Shown: positions 50,377-58,415 of the stretch, piece after piece
Layout: each line of letters starts with the position of its first letter
Numbering within the stretch: position 1 is the first letter of the stretch
Assembly (NCBI GenBank): GCA_041687395.1
Contig: JAWLCA010000015.1
Coordinates: 1 to 64,000 of the forward strand
Source: JAWLCA01 sp041687395
GTDB lineage: Bacteria > Pseudomonadota > Alphaproteobacteria > Rhodobacterales > Rhodobacteraceae
Direction of reading: 5' to 3'
DNA: 64,000 nt
Notes under the pieces: model-generated
The model's database searches: none
What the model saw: the letters and a program-made list of their open reading frames with translations, nothing else
What the model was told of the DNA's origin: nothing
Program-made: the position numbers and the translations under genes

Positions 50377-51281
50377 GACGAGGATCCATCGGTGACCGCC
50401 TGGGCGAGATCGGCGGGCATCGTCTCAAGCCCCTCGGCCCGCAGCAGCGTCATGAAGTGCTCGTCCGCGCATAGCTTCCGGAACGCCTCGCGCACAAACA
50501 TGAGCCGGCTCTGCGCGAGTTCTGCCTTCTTGATCAGCAGCTTCTGGCGTGCCGCTTCCTGTTGATAAGCCCGGACAAGTCCCTCGCTTGTCAACGCGCG
50601 TTTCGCCACCCTCCGCCCGAGCGCATTGCTCTTGATCTGAGGCCCGCGGAGTTCGCGCTGCTGGATCAGGCGGCGCACAAGCGTCAGTTTCCGGCCACGC
50701 AGCTTTTTCTGAGTGTAGGCGTCCATCAGCGCCTTCTGCGCGCCCTTGGCGTCGGTCTTGGAGATCTGGATGGCGAGGTTGAGCGGCAGCAGTCCAGTCT
50801 CCACGGCGGAGACGAGGCGCTCCTCGCCCTTCTCCAGCAGTCCGGCGATCATGTTCACGTACTCGTAGGAGACCCCGATCTTTTCGCCGATCTGGCGGTC
50901 GTGGTAGCCGCGTTCGCGAAGCGAGCCGATCTCGCGCATCAGATCGATCGGGTTGTGCTGCCGCCTTGCGCAGTTCTCCACGAGGCTCATGACGAGGCAA
51001 TCGCTCTCGTCGGCTTCGATCACGATGGCCGGGATGTTGTCCTGCTTGAGTTCGATGAAGGCCTCGAGGCGGCCCTGACCGCAGACCAGGTCATACTCCT
51101 GCGGATCGGTCCCGGCGCGCGGCGCCACGGTGATCGGTCGCTTCAGGCCGATGCGAGCGATGTTCTCCACCATCGCCTCGAAGGTGCGCCGGTTGCGGAC
51201 GCGGGGATTGAGGATCCGGATCCGGTCACAAGGGATCAGGGTCACCTGCTTCTGACTGGTCGGCTCCGTGTTGTCGGGCAT
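50373..51281 (-). CDS. ParB-like protein, second of a recombinase-linked pair
   Basis: A 302-residue protein with the ParB N-terminal domain: IPCDRIRILNPRVRNRRTFE, ENIARIGLKRPITVAPRAGT, YDLVCGQGRLEAFIELKQDN and CLVMSLVENCARRQHNPIDL. An HTH follows (GYHDRQIGEKIGVSYEYVNM). The region in the GERR position reads CGQGRLEAF. Its start overlaps the recombinase stop and its stop overlaps the next ParB-like start, giving an unusually tight recombinase-ParB-ParB order. A true partition ATPase (ParA) is not present nearby, so plasmid partition is unlikely. Confidence 0.8.
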   Translation of the reverse strand: MPDNTEPTSQKQVTLIPCDRIRILNPRVRNRRTFEAMVENIARIGLKRPITVAPRAGTDPQEYDLVCGQGRLEAFIELKQDNIPAIVIEADESDCLVMSLVENCARRQHNPIDLMREIGSLRERGYHDRQIGEKIGVSYEYVNMIAGLLEKGEERLVSAVETGLLPLNLAIQISKTDAKGAQKALMDAYTQKKLRGRKLTLVRRLIQQRELRGPQIKSNALGRRVAKRALTSEGLVRAYQQEAARQKLLIKKAELAQSRLMFVREAFRKLCADEHFMTLLRAEGLETMPADLAQAVTDGSSS

Positions 51282-52852
51282 CACGCCACCTCCGCGATCC
51301 TGGCCCGCGAGGCGAGCGCGTAGAAGAAATCGAGCGTGTCGAACCGGTACGCATCCAGCGCGAGCCCGTTCTGCTCGGCGAATTTCAGTTTCCCGAAAGT
51401 CATGTCGATGCTGGGAAGCACGTAGTAGTCGCGCGGCGCCTCGTTCACCTCGTCCATGCGCACGGCGATCGTGATGTCCGGCACCAGGCCGGTGTCGAGG
51501 CGGATGCGCCACCGCAGTGACCCGGCCGCCGTCGCCGCGCAGCGGGCCAGCACGATGGACACGGTGAACTCGTCGTTGACGCGAAGCAGATCGGTCTCCG
51601 GATCTTGCACAGCCCGCCCACCGTGCCGCGTGACCCCGGCGATGATCTCGGCCACCACCTGCGGATGAGCCTGTCGCAGAGCGCGGTTGATCTCGATGTA
51701 GCTGTAGTCGCGGTCCGGCTCGTATCCGATCAGCCGGTAGGCGCGCAGGAGACTGCCGAAGCGGCTGCGATAGGCGCTGGATGACGGAAGATCATCCTCC
51801 TCGTCGATGATCAGCCCCGAGAGCACGCCTTGCCGCTTCAGGATCGCGCGCAAGGCGTCGAGCAGTTCCGCGTCGGAAAAATGACGGCTGCGGGCATCGA
51901 CGATTTCCCGGGCCCGCAGGAAAAGGGCCTTGTCGACGATAGCCGGGAACGCGCCCTCCGCCCGGATCCACATGTCCCGAGGGTTCACGACACGGCGCTG
52001 CTTCAGCTTGAACGACACCTTGTTGAAGACGTTGTTCCCGATGTACTTTTCGTTGGTCAGCACCTGATGGACGGTCGCCCGGGTCCACGGTCGGTCGAGA
52101 TCGGTGCGGTGGCCTTCGGCGTTCAGGACCTCCGCGATCTCGCGCTCGGGACGCCCCTCATTGACGAACATCTCGTACATGCGCTGGACGACCCGCTGCT
52201 CCTCCTCGGGGCCCGGCACCAGGATCACGCGATCGGTCTGGAGGCTCTTCTGCTCGCCGCGGGACAGCTCGCCCTTCGGATTGCCGTGCTCGTCGATCAG
52301 TACTCGACGCAGGCCGTATCCGGCGGCACCGCCCTGGCGATAGCCCAACTCGACGAGGCGGCATTGTCCGGCGAAGACCTTCACCGACAACTCGCGGCTG
52401 TATTCCCCCGCCATGACCCGCTTGACGGTCTTCAGCAGGTTTGAGCCGATGCTGCCGTCGTTCTCGAACTGCTCGCCGCAATAATGGACCCGGATCCCCG
52501 CGCGGGAGCAGACATGCTCGTGGTAGGCACCCTCGTCGGCGTCCTGAAACCTTCCCCACCGGCTGACGTCATAGACGAGGATGGCCTTGAAGTCGGCCTG
52601 GCCGGATTGAACCTCGGCCATGAGGTTCTGAAGCGCCTCCCGGCCATCGAGCCGCAGCCCGGAACGTCCGGAGTCCTCGAACACGCGCAGGATCTGCAAG
52701 CCCCGCGCAGAGGCGTAGTTCCGAATGACGTCCAGCTGGTTCTCGGTCGAATACTTCTGGTGGTCAGTCGACATCCGGACATAGGCGACGGCGGGCACGT
52801 CGGGCTCTGATTGGCTGGCGCCAGTCTCCCTGCTTGCCTCACGCCCTCGCAT
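51281..52852 (-). CDS. Large serine recombinase
   Basis: A 523-residue serine recombinase. The catalytic domain starts VAYVRMSTDHQKYSTENQLD with Ser28, and has LVYDVSRWGRFQDADEGAYH. The Recombinase domain follows (EREIAEVLNAEGHRTDLDRP; VHQVLTNEKYIGNNVFNKVS). The C-terminal 180 residues are unlike the zinc-ribbon/coiled-coil of phage integrases and are shared with recombinases that travel with ParB-like pairs. It is the first gene of its operon and divergent from the small HTH protein. Confidence 0.88.
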   Translation of the reverse strand: MRGREASRETGASQSEPDVPAVAYVRMSTDHQKYSTENQLDVIRNYASARGLQILRVFEDSGRSGLRLDGREALQNLMAEVQSGQADFKAILVYDVSRWGRFQDADEGAYHEHVCSRAGIRVHYCGEQFENDGSIGSNLLKTVKRVMAGEYSRELSVKVFAGQCRLVELGYRQGGAAGYGLRRVLIDEHGNPKGELSRGEQKSLQTDRVILVPGPEEEQRVVQRMYEMFVNEGRPEREIAEVLNAEGHRTDLDRPWTRATVHQVLTNEKYIGNNVFNKVSFKLKQRRVVNPRDMWIRAEGAFPAIVDKALFLRAREIVDARSRHFSDAELLDALRAILKRQGVLSGLIIDEEDDLPSSSAYRSRFGSLLRAYRLIGYEPDRDYSYIEINRALRQAHPQVVAEIIAGVTRHGGRAVQDPETDLLRVNDEFTVSIVLARCAATAAGSLRWRIRLDTGLVPDITIAVRMDEVNEAPRDYYVLPSIDMTFGKLKFAEQNGLALDAYRFDTLDFFYALASRARIAEVA

Positions 52853-53173
52853 CTGCCCGACTCCGGTTCACGTCGCAGCAATCCGGTCGGGATGGTCCGG
52901 ACCGTTGCGCATGCTGCCACGATCATTCGAACATGCGAGCGCCGGAAAGTCGTTTCCGGAAAAGGGCAATTCCTTTCCGTGCCCGGCGCATTGGCGGATC
53001 GCCTGCGGCGCGCGGCCGCCGACGCGCTCGATAATCTGCGGTCCCGTTTCGCAGTTCATATCGGCCACCCTCAAGTGAACGGTCCGTTCCAACAGGCGGC
53101 TAAACAGGACCACCGCGGGAACAGATGGATTCTGCCGTTTTCATGGCTCTCCAAAGATTTAGCGGAGAGAAAC
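52853..53173. promoter_or_regulatory. Divergent control region between recombinase and HTH genes
   Basis: About 320 bp between divergent start codons. CGGAAAG (52943-52949) and CTTTCCG (52973-52979) are exact inverted arms 23 bp apart, with GTTTCCGGAAAAG between them, so a regulator site is plausible. A minus-strand open frame at 52868-53113 is discussed among rejected items. No clear promoter hexamers stand out. Confidence 0.4.
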
Positions 53174-53497
53174 ATGAAGATGCGCGTGAAGATGGGCACA
53201 CTTGTGCCGAAGATGGGCACAGTTGTGCACCCCGAGGACGTTCCGGCTGACTATCGCGCCGCCATGGCCATTGCATTGCATGCGGAGCTCGGATCGACCC
53301 ATCGGGCGATCAAGTCCGCCATGCGGTGGACAGGTGCCAGCGAGCGGACCGTGAAATACTGGTTCGCAGGCGAGCGCGGGCCGAGCGGCGAGCACCTCGT
53401 GTCGCTCGCGCGTCATTCCGATACCGTGCTGATCGCGCTGCTCGCGCTGGCGGACCGGTTGATCGTGGAGGAGGCCGAGGACCGGGAGCGCGGATAG
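53174..53497 (+). CDS. Small helix-turn-helix protein, divergent from the recombinase
   Basis: A 107-residue protein. After a repeated N-terminal segment (VKMGTLVPKMGTVVHPEDVP) comes an HTH-like region (AELGSTHRAIKSAMRWTGAS then ERTVKYWFAGERGPSGEHLV) and a helical end. GCGGAGAGAAAC directly before the ATG supplies a ribosome site. Similar small HTH proteins accompany recombinase-ParB elements in alphaproteobacteria, as far as I recall. It probably regulates the divergent recombinase operon; its own early codons hold paired palindromes. Confidence 0.65.
   Translation: MKMRVKMGTLVPKMGTVVHPEDVPADYRAAMAIALHAELGSTHRAIKSAMRWTGASERTVKYWFAGERGPSGEHLVSLARHSDTVLIALLALADRLIVEEAEDRERG
53195..53228 (+). 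repeat. Tandem palindromes inside the 5' end of the HTH gene
   Basis: GGCACA-CT-TGTGCC (53195-53208) is a perfect dyad, and GCACA-GT-TGTGC (53217-53228) is nearly the same motif 21 bp away (both follow GAAGATG). They encode the duplicated MGTLVP/MGTVVH. Two sites two helical turns apart at the very start of a likely regulator gene suggest autoregulation. Confidence 0.55.
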
Positions 53498-53525
53498 GGG
53501 AAGGTGTCGCCTGGCCTCGCTACCC

Positions 53526-53553
53526 TTGTATCGTGTTCGATTTTGGTTATCTT
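53526..53553 (+). promoter_or_regulatory. Candidate promoter of the parDE pair
   Basis: TTGTAT (53526-53531), 16 bp, then TATCTT (53548-53553), followed 27 bp later by the antitoxin start. TGTAT and ATACA (53556-53560) flank it as an inverted pair, which may be the antitoxin's operator. Confidence 0.5.
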
Positions 53554-53580
53554 GAATACACACCGAGCAGGGAGAGCGCC

Positions 53581-53835
53581 ATGCCCCGCACCACCACCAT
53601 GACCGTCCGCGTCAGCGGCGCCCTCAGCGAGTTCGTTGCGACCAACGTCGGCGAGGAGGGCGCCTATGAGAACGTCAGCGAATACATCCGCGACCTGATC
53701 CGTCGCGATAAGGAGCGTGCGGAGCGCGAGGCTTTCGACCGCCTGAAGGCCGAACTCAACCGTGCCTTCGCTGCGCCCGAGGACAGCTACAAGCCGCTGA
53801 CCGCTGCTGAGGTGATCGCCCGGAACCGGACCTGA
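53581..53835 (+). CDS. ParD-type ribbon-helix-helix antitoxin
   Basis: An 84-residue antitoxin. The ribbon-helix-helix DNA-binding part is MTVRVSGALSEFVATNVGEE, and YENVSEYIRDLIRRDKERAE is the ParD/CopG helix. The C-terminal 35 residues are flexible and would wrap the toxin. GGGAGAG precedes the start. The toxin gene begins 4 bp after its stop, the classic type II order. Confidence 0.88.
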   Translation: MPRTTTMTVRVSGALSEFVATNVGEEGAYENVSEYIRDLIRRDKERAEREAFDRLKAELNRAFAAPEDSYKPLTAAEVIARNRT

Positions 53836-53839
53836 GTCC

Positions 53840-54148
53840 ATGGCGATCCGCGTCCAGGAGACGGCCTCTGTCCGCCTCGATGAGATCTATAGATACACCC
53901 GCGACCGGTGGGGGGAGGCACAGGCCGAAACCTACATCACCGGTCTGTTCGCCGCCTTCGAGCAGATCGACACACGCGGAGTCATTTCGAGACCCGTACC
54001 GGCCGAGTTCGGAGTGGAGGGGTATTTCTTCCGCTACGAGCGGCATTTCGTGTACTGGCGACGGCTCTCAAATGGCGACATCGGTATCGTCACGATCCTT
54101 CACGAGCGGATGCATCAGATGGATCGCTTCAAGGAGGATTTCGGTTAA
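53840..54148 (+). CDS. ParE-type toxin (RelE/ParE superfamily)
   Basis: A 102-residue ParE-like toxin. Family blocks: ASVRLDEIYRYTRDRWGEAQ, AETYITGLFAAFEQIDTRGV, YFFRYERHFVYWRRL and IVTILHERMHQMDRFKEDFG. ParE toxins of this group poison DNA gyrase, whereas RelE cleaves mRNA; the ILHERMHQ end fits ParE. It is the last gene before the possible right junction, where an addiction pair would stabilise an element. Confidence 0.88.
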   Translation: MAIRVQETASVRLDEIYRYTRDRWGEAQAETYITGLFAAFEQIDTRGVISRPVPAEFGVEGYFFRYERHFVYWRRLSNGDIGIVTILHERMHQMDRFKEDFG

Positions 54149-54237
54149 GCCATTGTTCAGATGTGAGTTTTCCGGACAATGCCAGTGCTGCTGCCGGCGG
54201 GTCAGGCTTGGAGAACGTTGAATCCCGGTCCCGCCCG

Positions 54238-54250
54238 CTCCGCCACTTGC
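54238..54250 (+). repeat. Possible attR: second copy of the 13-bp tRNA-Ser end
   Basis: CTCCGCCACTTGC repeats the sequence at the tRNA-Ser 3' end. It is preceded by GTTGAATCCCGGTCCCGCCC, which resembles a degraded T arm and acceptor strand. A terminator follows 20 bp later, as is usual downstream of a tRNA. The copy is short, so chance cannot be excluded. Confidence 0.4.
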
Positions 54251-54269
54251 ATATCGCGAACCCGAGACG

Positions 54270-54292
54270 AGGCCCCAATGCGGGCCTTTTTT
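54270..54292 (+). terminator. Rho-independent terminator
   Basis: AGGCCC and GGGCCT pair around CAATGC and lead into TTTTTTC. It follows parDE and the possible attR. The 300 bp from here to the next gene hold no gene I can support; GC drops there. Confidence 0.75.
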
Positions 54293-54594
54293 CTCTTTGT
54301 TTCAAAGGGGTTTAGCGGAGCCATCCGACTTTCGGAGACTGGCGTTTCAGCCGAAATCGGTCTCTGAAGTCCCCACGTCTCTTTCCATCCGCCCTTCATC
54401 CAAATCGAGACGGATTCAAAAAGTGACGCTTTTTCAGTATGTTGCTAATATCGGTCTGCGCCACAGTTGAAGCGGGTTCATCTGCTCTCAGTGCGATGAG
54501 AGACACTCGAAGGCGGCGTTTTGCAGCGCAAAACCTCGCAAAGCTGCGCGAAGCCCTTGGTGACAAATGGCCTTTTGGCTCTTAGCCTGGCGCA

Positions 54595-55431
54595 ATGTCG
54601 AACGGGGCGTGGACAGATGAAGAGAACGACCTGATCGTCGCGGATTACTTCGCGATGCTGGCCGACGACATCTCCGCGCGCCGCTACAGCAAAGCCGAAC
54701 ACCGCCGCGCGCTGCTGCCGCTGCTGAACGACCGGTCCGAGGGGTCCGTCGAGTTCAAGCACCAGAACATCAGCGCGGTGCTGAAGGGGCTCGGCGAGGA
54801 CTGGATCCCCGGCTACAAGCCCGCTTTCAACTTCCAGATGACCTTGGTGGATGCAGTGGCGCGGTGGCTGGCGCTGAACCCGGCCTGGCTCGGACGCCAA
54901 CCTGGGCTGCAACCCGCCGCTGGCCTGCGCGAGGCGGCGCAGATCTGGATCGGGCCGCCGCCGACGCTGTCGAACCAGCCGCCCCCGCAGGAGCTGGACC
55001 AGATGCTGCACATCGCCCGCAAGTTCGACGTGGCGGGCCGGGACGAGCGCAACCGCGCCCTTGGCCGCGCGGGCGAGGAGCGCGTGCTTGCGCATGAGCG
55101 CGCCGCCTTGCGGACGGCAGGACGTGACGATCTGGCGCGCAAGGTGCGCTGGGTGTCGGAGGAAGATGGCGACGGCGCGGGCTATGACATCGCGAGTTTC
55201 GCCCCGGACGGGCTCCCTCGGCTGATCGAGGTCAAGACGACGAACGGCTGGGAGCGCACCCCCTTCCACATCACGCGCAACGAGCTGGCCGTGGCCGAGG
55301 AACGCCGGTCAGAATGGCGCCTGTTCCGGCTTTGGAATTTCTCACGCGAGCCGAAGGCGTTCGAGCTGCATCCGCCGCTGGACGCGCATGTCTCCCTGAC
55401 CGCGACGACGTTTCAGGCGAGCTTTCACTGA
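54595..55431 (+). CDS. DUF3883-domain protein, nuclease-like
   Basis: A 278-residue protein. The first third (about 10-80) is a helical domain found at the N-terminus of several HNH and DUF3883 proteins (TDEENDLIVADYFAMLADDI, RSEGSVEFKHQNISAVLKGL). From about residue 155 the DUF3883 domain runs GRAGEERVLAHERAAL, GAGYDIASFAPDGLPRLIEV and KTTNGWERTPFHITRNELAV. The D...ExK pattern (Asp in GYDI, Glu and Lys in IEVKT) matches the PD-(D/E)XK fold, so it is a probable endonuclease. DUF3883 proteins are common in defence islands. Confidence 0.75.
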   Translation: MSNGAWTDEENDLIVADYFAMLADDISARRYSKAEHRRALLPLLNDRSEGSVEFKHQNISAVLKGLGEDWIPGYKPAFNFQMTLVDAVARWLALNPAWLGRQPGLQPAAGLREAAQIWIGPPPTLSNQPPPQELDQMLHIARKFDVAGRDERNRALGRAGEERVLAHERAALRTAGRDDLARKVRWVSEEDGDGAGYDIASFAPDGLPRLIEVKTTNGWERTPFHITRNELAVAEERRSEWRLFRLWNFSREPKAFELHPPLDAHVSLTATTFQASFH

Positions 55432-55508
55432 GGTGTCCCCAGGCAGAAGCGATTGACGGCATCTACAGTTATGTAACAGTAACCCCAGCACCAAGAAGGG
55501 CAGAAAAA

Positions 55509-56507
55509 TTGAAACAAAACAAAAAAGTCTGGCAACAGCTGATAAATGACGATCAGGCAGGGGTAGGTGAATCCGAGATCCTCGAGAGATACAGGGTTCT
55601 CAAGAAAATCAGTATCGACGACTTCAATGAAAGGTTCGGTGGCAGCTCCGAAAATTGTGCGAATCGAGCTGTAATAATTGACGTAGAAACAACCGGGTTA
55701 GGCTATCGGGATCAAGGTGTCACGCAGGTGGCAATGATTGAGATTTTTTACCAAGACAACAACATTGTGAGGATAGGAAAGTCTTTCGATGCCCTTCATG
55801 ATCCTGGAGTTGAAATTTCACACGAAGCCACACTCGTTACTGGAATCTCAAATTCCGACGTCCAGGGAAGAAACATTGATCCGAGCCAGTTAACTGACTT
55901 CATAGGTGGCCGTGACACGCTCTTGATAGCCCACAATGCTTCGTTTGACCGCCCAATTTTGGAGAGAGAGTTCTTCCCACATTTCCAAAGATACCCTTGG
56001 GCATGCAGCCTCTCGGATGTTAACTGGCTGGCGCGCGGGTTGGCTGGAAAGCTTGAGTTGGCTCTGTGTCAGTTAGGATACTTTTATGAAGCACATGACG
56101 CACTGGAAGATGTAATTGCCGTTGCCTATTTACTTAATCACGTTTCCCATGGCGGAGATACCGCATGGTCAGAACTGATTGCTGGTTCTGATGTCAAAGG
56201 AGGCATGATACAAGTTGCCCTTGATGGAAAGAATAAGTACCCAAATAACTTCGAGTTCTTTAAGGATGCACTGGGGCCGCGGGGATTCAGGTACAAGTCT
56301 GCTATGGAAGGCCCCGGTGGACGGGCAAGCTTCCTCAAATCGTACAAGTCGCATACTTCTGAAGAAGCCGAAAGTGATCTAGCTCACATTGAAGCTGAAA
56401 CTATTGCACAGGAGGTGATTGTATACGAAGTTGGATCGCGGGATCGGTTTACTAAAAGAATCGGCGCTGCCATGACAAAACAGATCAAACGCAACTTAAA
56501 ATTATGA
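55509..56507 (+). CDS. DnaQ-like 3'-5' exonuclease domain protein, low GC
   Basis: A 332-residue protein with an exonuclease (DEDD) domain: VIIDVETTGLGYRDQGVTQV with the first Asp-Glu, TLLIAHNASFDRPILEREFF with the second Asp, and EAHDALEDVIAVAYLLNHVS with the last acidic residues. A further 130 residues of unknown type follow (NKYPNNFEFFKDALGPRGFR). GC content here is far below the rest, so it was acquired from elsewhere. A TTG at 55509 with AAGAAGGG 8 bases upstream is my preferred start; the ATG at 55314 lies inside the preceding gene. Confidence 0.75.
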   Translation: MKQNKKVWQQLINDDQAGVGESEILERYRVLKKISIDDFNERFGGSSENCANRAVIIDVETTGLGYRDQGVTQVAMIEIFYQDNNIVRIGKSFDALHDPGVEISHEATLVTGISNSDVQGRNIDPSQLTDFIGGRDTLLIAHNASFDRPILEREFFPHFQRYPWACSLSDVNWLARGLAGKLELALCQLGYFYEAHDALEDVIAVAYLLNHVSHGGDTAWSELIAGSDVKGGMIQVALDGKNKYPNNFEFFKDALGPRGFRYKSAMEGPGGRASFLKSYKSHTSEEAESDLAHIEAETIAQEVIVYEVGSRDRFTKRIGAAMTKQIKRNLKL

Positions 56508-56697
56508 GTTCGGGAAGCATTTTACCTGAATGCTCTTTGAAATCTCTGGTCCTAGCATTTTACGAAGTTTAGCGCCTGTGTCAGGGATGGGCTTGAACTT
56601 GGGATTACATGGTGGGTTGGTCTATTGGCGGTTTCGGGAAACCAGTTTGCCTTCGCTAGGTTATGCATACAAGTCCGTAATGGTCCGGCCACCACGT

Positions 56698-57093
56698 TCA
56701 TGATACAGTATTGTCGAACACCCGATTGACTTGCTCTCCCCAAGCGTCACCCGCCAAGAAGCACAGATCGTATAGGCTGACCACCAACTCCTCGCGCCCG
56801 CAAGTCAGCCGCTTCAGCACCTCCGGCGCCAGATAGGCCAACCGCAGTTGGCGGCTGACATGGCGTTCCGCCAGTCCGACGGCCTCGGCAAGTTCCTGAA
56901 TGGTCGCAAACTCGCCCGCCTCCATGCGACGCCGCCATCCCCATGCCCGGCCGATGGCCCGCAAGATGTGCGGATCTTGGGCCTGATCCTCGCTGGGGCG
57001 GTAGTCGGCGGGCGGCATGATCTTCGGTCGCCCGTTTTTCTTGCGCACCTTCAGCGGGATCAGCACGCGGATCGTATCGTCTGGTTTGGTCAT
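56698..57093 (-). CDS. Small ParB-like HTH protein linked to a recombinase
   Basis: A 131-residue protein. The HTH region reads GEFATIQELAEAVGLAERHV followed by SRQLRLAYLAPEVLKRLTCG, the KorB/ParB-type helix set. The N-terminus is basic (KVRKKNGRPKIM). Its start overlaps the serine recombinase stop by 4 nt. Proteins of this kind usually follow recombinases of DUF2924 elements. Likely DNA-binding; role unknown. Confidence 0.7.
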   Translation of the reverse strand: MTKPDDTIRVLIPLKVRKKNGRPKIMPPADYRPSEDQAQDPHILRAIGRAWGWRRRMEAGEFATIQELAEAVGLAERHVSRQLRLAYLAPEVLKRLTCGREELVVSLYDLCFLAGDAWGEQVNRVFDNTVS

Positions 57094-58415
57094 TCAGCAG
57101 CCTCCATCCTGCGCGGTGCGACCATCTCGCGGATCATGCCGTTGACACCTTCGCGGCGAATGTCGACCTCGAGCCCCGCAGCGGTTACGGTGACGCGCCT
57201 GACGAGAAGCTGGATGATCCGTGCCTGCTCGGCCGGGAACAGCTTCCCCCACAGCTCGTCGAAGTCATGCAGTGCCGCGATGGCATCGGCTTCTGAGGTC
57301 CCGCCCTGTTCTCGTTTCAGGGACGCCAGCATCTGCGTGACGACCTCTGGTGTCTGCAGGATGCGGCGGACCTCGGTGACGACGGCGTCCTCGACCATCC
57401 CTGCGGCGAGCCGCACTGGCGCTGTTTCCTCGCCGGTCTCGCGGTTCCGGATCACATCCATCGATACGTAGTAGCGGTAAAGCTTCGTGCCCTTCCGCGT
57501 GCTGGTTGGTGTCATTGCTGCGCCGGTATCGCTGAAGATCAGCCCCTTCAGCAGCGCGGGCGTCTGCGCCCGGCTGTTGTTCGCCCGTTTCCGGGGACTC
57601 TCCTGAAGGATGGCATGGGCGCGGTTCCAGAGAGCTTCTTCGATGATGGCCTCGTGTTCTCCGGGGTAGGCTTTGCCCTTGTGCATGGCCTCGCCGCGAT
57701 AAACGCGGTTGTTCAGCACCCGGTAGAGGTAGCCTTTGTCGATCAGCGTGCCCTGCTTATTGCGGAATCCATCGCTGCGGAGTTCCCGCGCCAGCACGGT
57801 GGCGGAACCGAGTTCGATGAAACGCGCGAAGATTGCGCGCACGGAGGCCGCCTCGGCGTCGTTCATCACCAGCTTTCGATCCTGAACGTCGTAGCCGAGA
57901 GGCACGTAGCCGCCCATCCAGATGCCGCGCTTGCGCGATGCCGCCACCTTGTCGCGGATCCGCTCGCCAATGACCTCGCGCTCGAATTGGGCGAAGGACA
58001 GCAGGATGTTCAGCGTCAGCCGCCCCATGGATGTGGTGGTGTTGAAGGACTGCGTCACCGAAACGAAGGTCACCCCGTTTCGGTCGAACACCTCGACCAG
58101 CTTGGAAAAATCCATCAGCGAACGACTGAGGCGGTCGATCTTGTAGACCACGACGACGTCGATCAGACCATCGTCGATGTCGGCAAGCAGCTGCTTGAGT
58201 CCGGGCCGGTCAAGAGTGCTGCCGGAAAACCCGCCATCGTCATAGCGCTCTCGCGTGGCGACCCAGCCCTCGGAGCGCTGGCTGACGATGTAGGCCTCGC
58301 AGGCTTCGCGCTGGGCGTCGAGGCTGTTGAATTCCATGTCGAGCCCTTCCTCGCTCGACTTGCGTGTGTAGATGGCGCAGCGCAGTCGGCGGTTGGGGCG
58401 GGCGTTGATGTCCAT
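57090..58415 (-). CDS. Serine recombinase of a DUF2924 module
   Basis: A 441-residue serine recombinase. RCAIYTRKSSEEGLDMEFNS carries the catalytic Ser20, and VVYKIDRLSRSLMDFSKLVE plus FAQFEREVIGERIRDKVAAS complete the resolvase domain. The Recombinase domain (DKGYLYRVLNNRVYRGEAMH) and the zinc-ribbon-like region follow, as in phage-type large recombinases. It overlaps DUF2924 by 1 nt (TGATG) upstream and the ParB-like gene downstream. It is unrelated to the first recombinase in this window beyond the catalytic core. Confidence 0.9.
   Translation of the reverse strand: MDINARPNRRLRCAIYTRKSSEEGLDMEFNSLDAQREACEAYIVSQRSEGWVATRERYDDGGFSGSTLDRPGLKQLLADIDDGLIDVVVVYKIDRLSRSLMDFSKLVEVFDRNGVTFVSVTQSFNTTTSMGRLTLNILLSFAQFEREVIGERIRDKVAASRKRGIWMGGYVPLGYDVQDRKLVMNDAEAASVRAIFARFIELGSATVLARELRSDGFRNKQGTLIDKGYLYRVLNNRVYRGEAMHKGKAYPGEHEAIIEEALWNRAHAILQESPRKRANNSRAQTPALLKGLIFSDTGAAMTPTSTRKGTKLYRYYVSMDVIRNRETGEETAPVRLAAGMVEDAVVTEVRRILQTPEVVTQMLASLKREQGGTSEADAIAALHDFDELWGKLFPAEQARIIQLLVRRVTVTAAGLEVDIRREGVNGMIREMVAPRRMEAAE

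Noticed and set aside
52868..53113. Minus-strand open frame of 81 codons directly upstream of the first recombinase
   Set aside because: Base use is only moderately coding-like, no ribosome site precedes it, and the plus-strand frame over the same DNA looks equally open. It may be a leader peptide, but I cannot support it.
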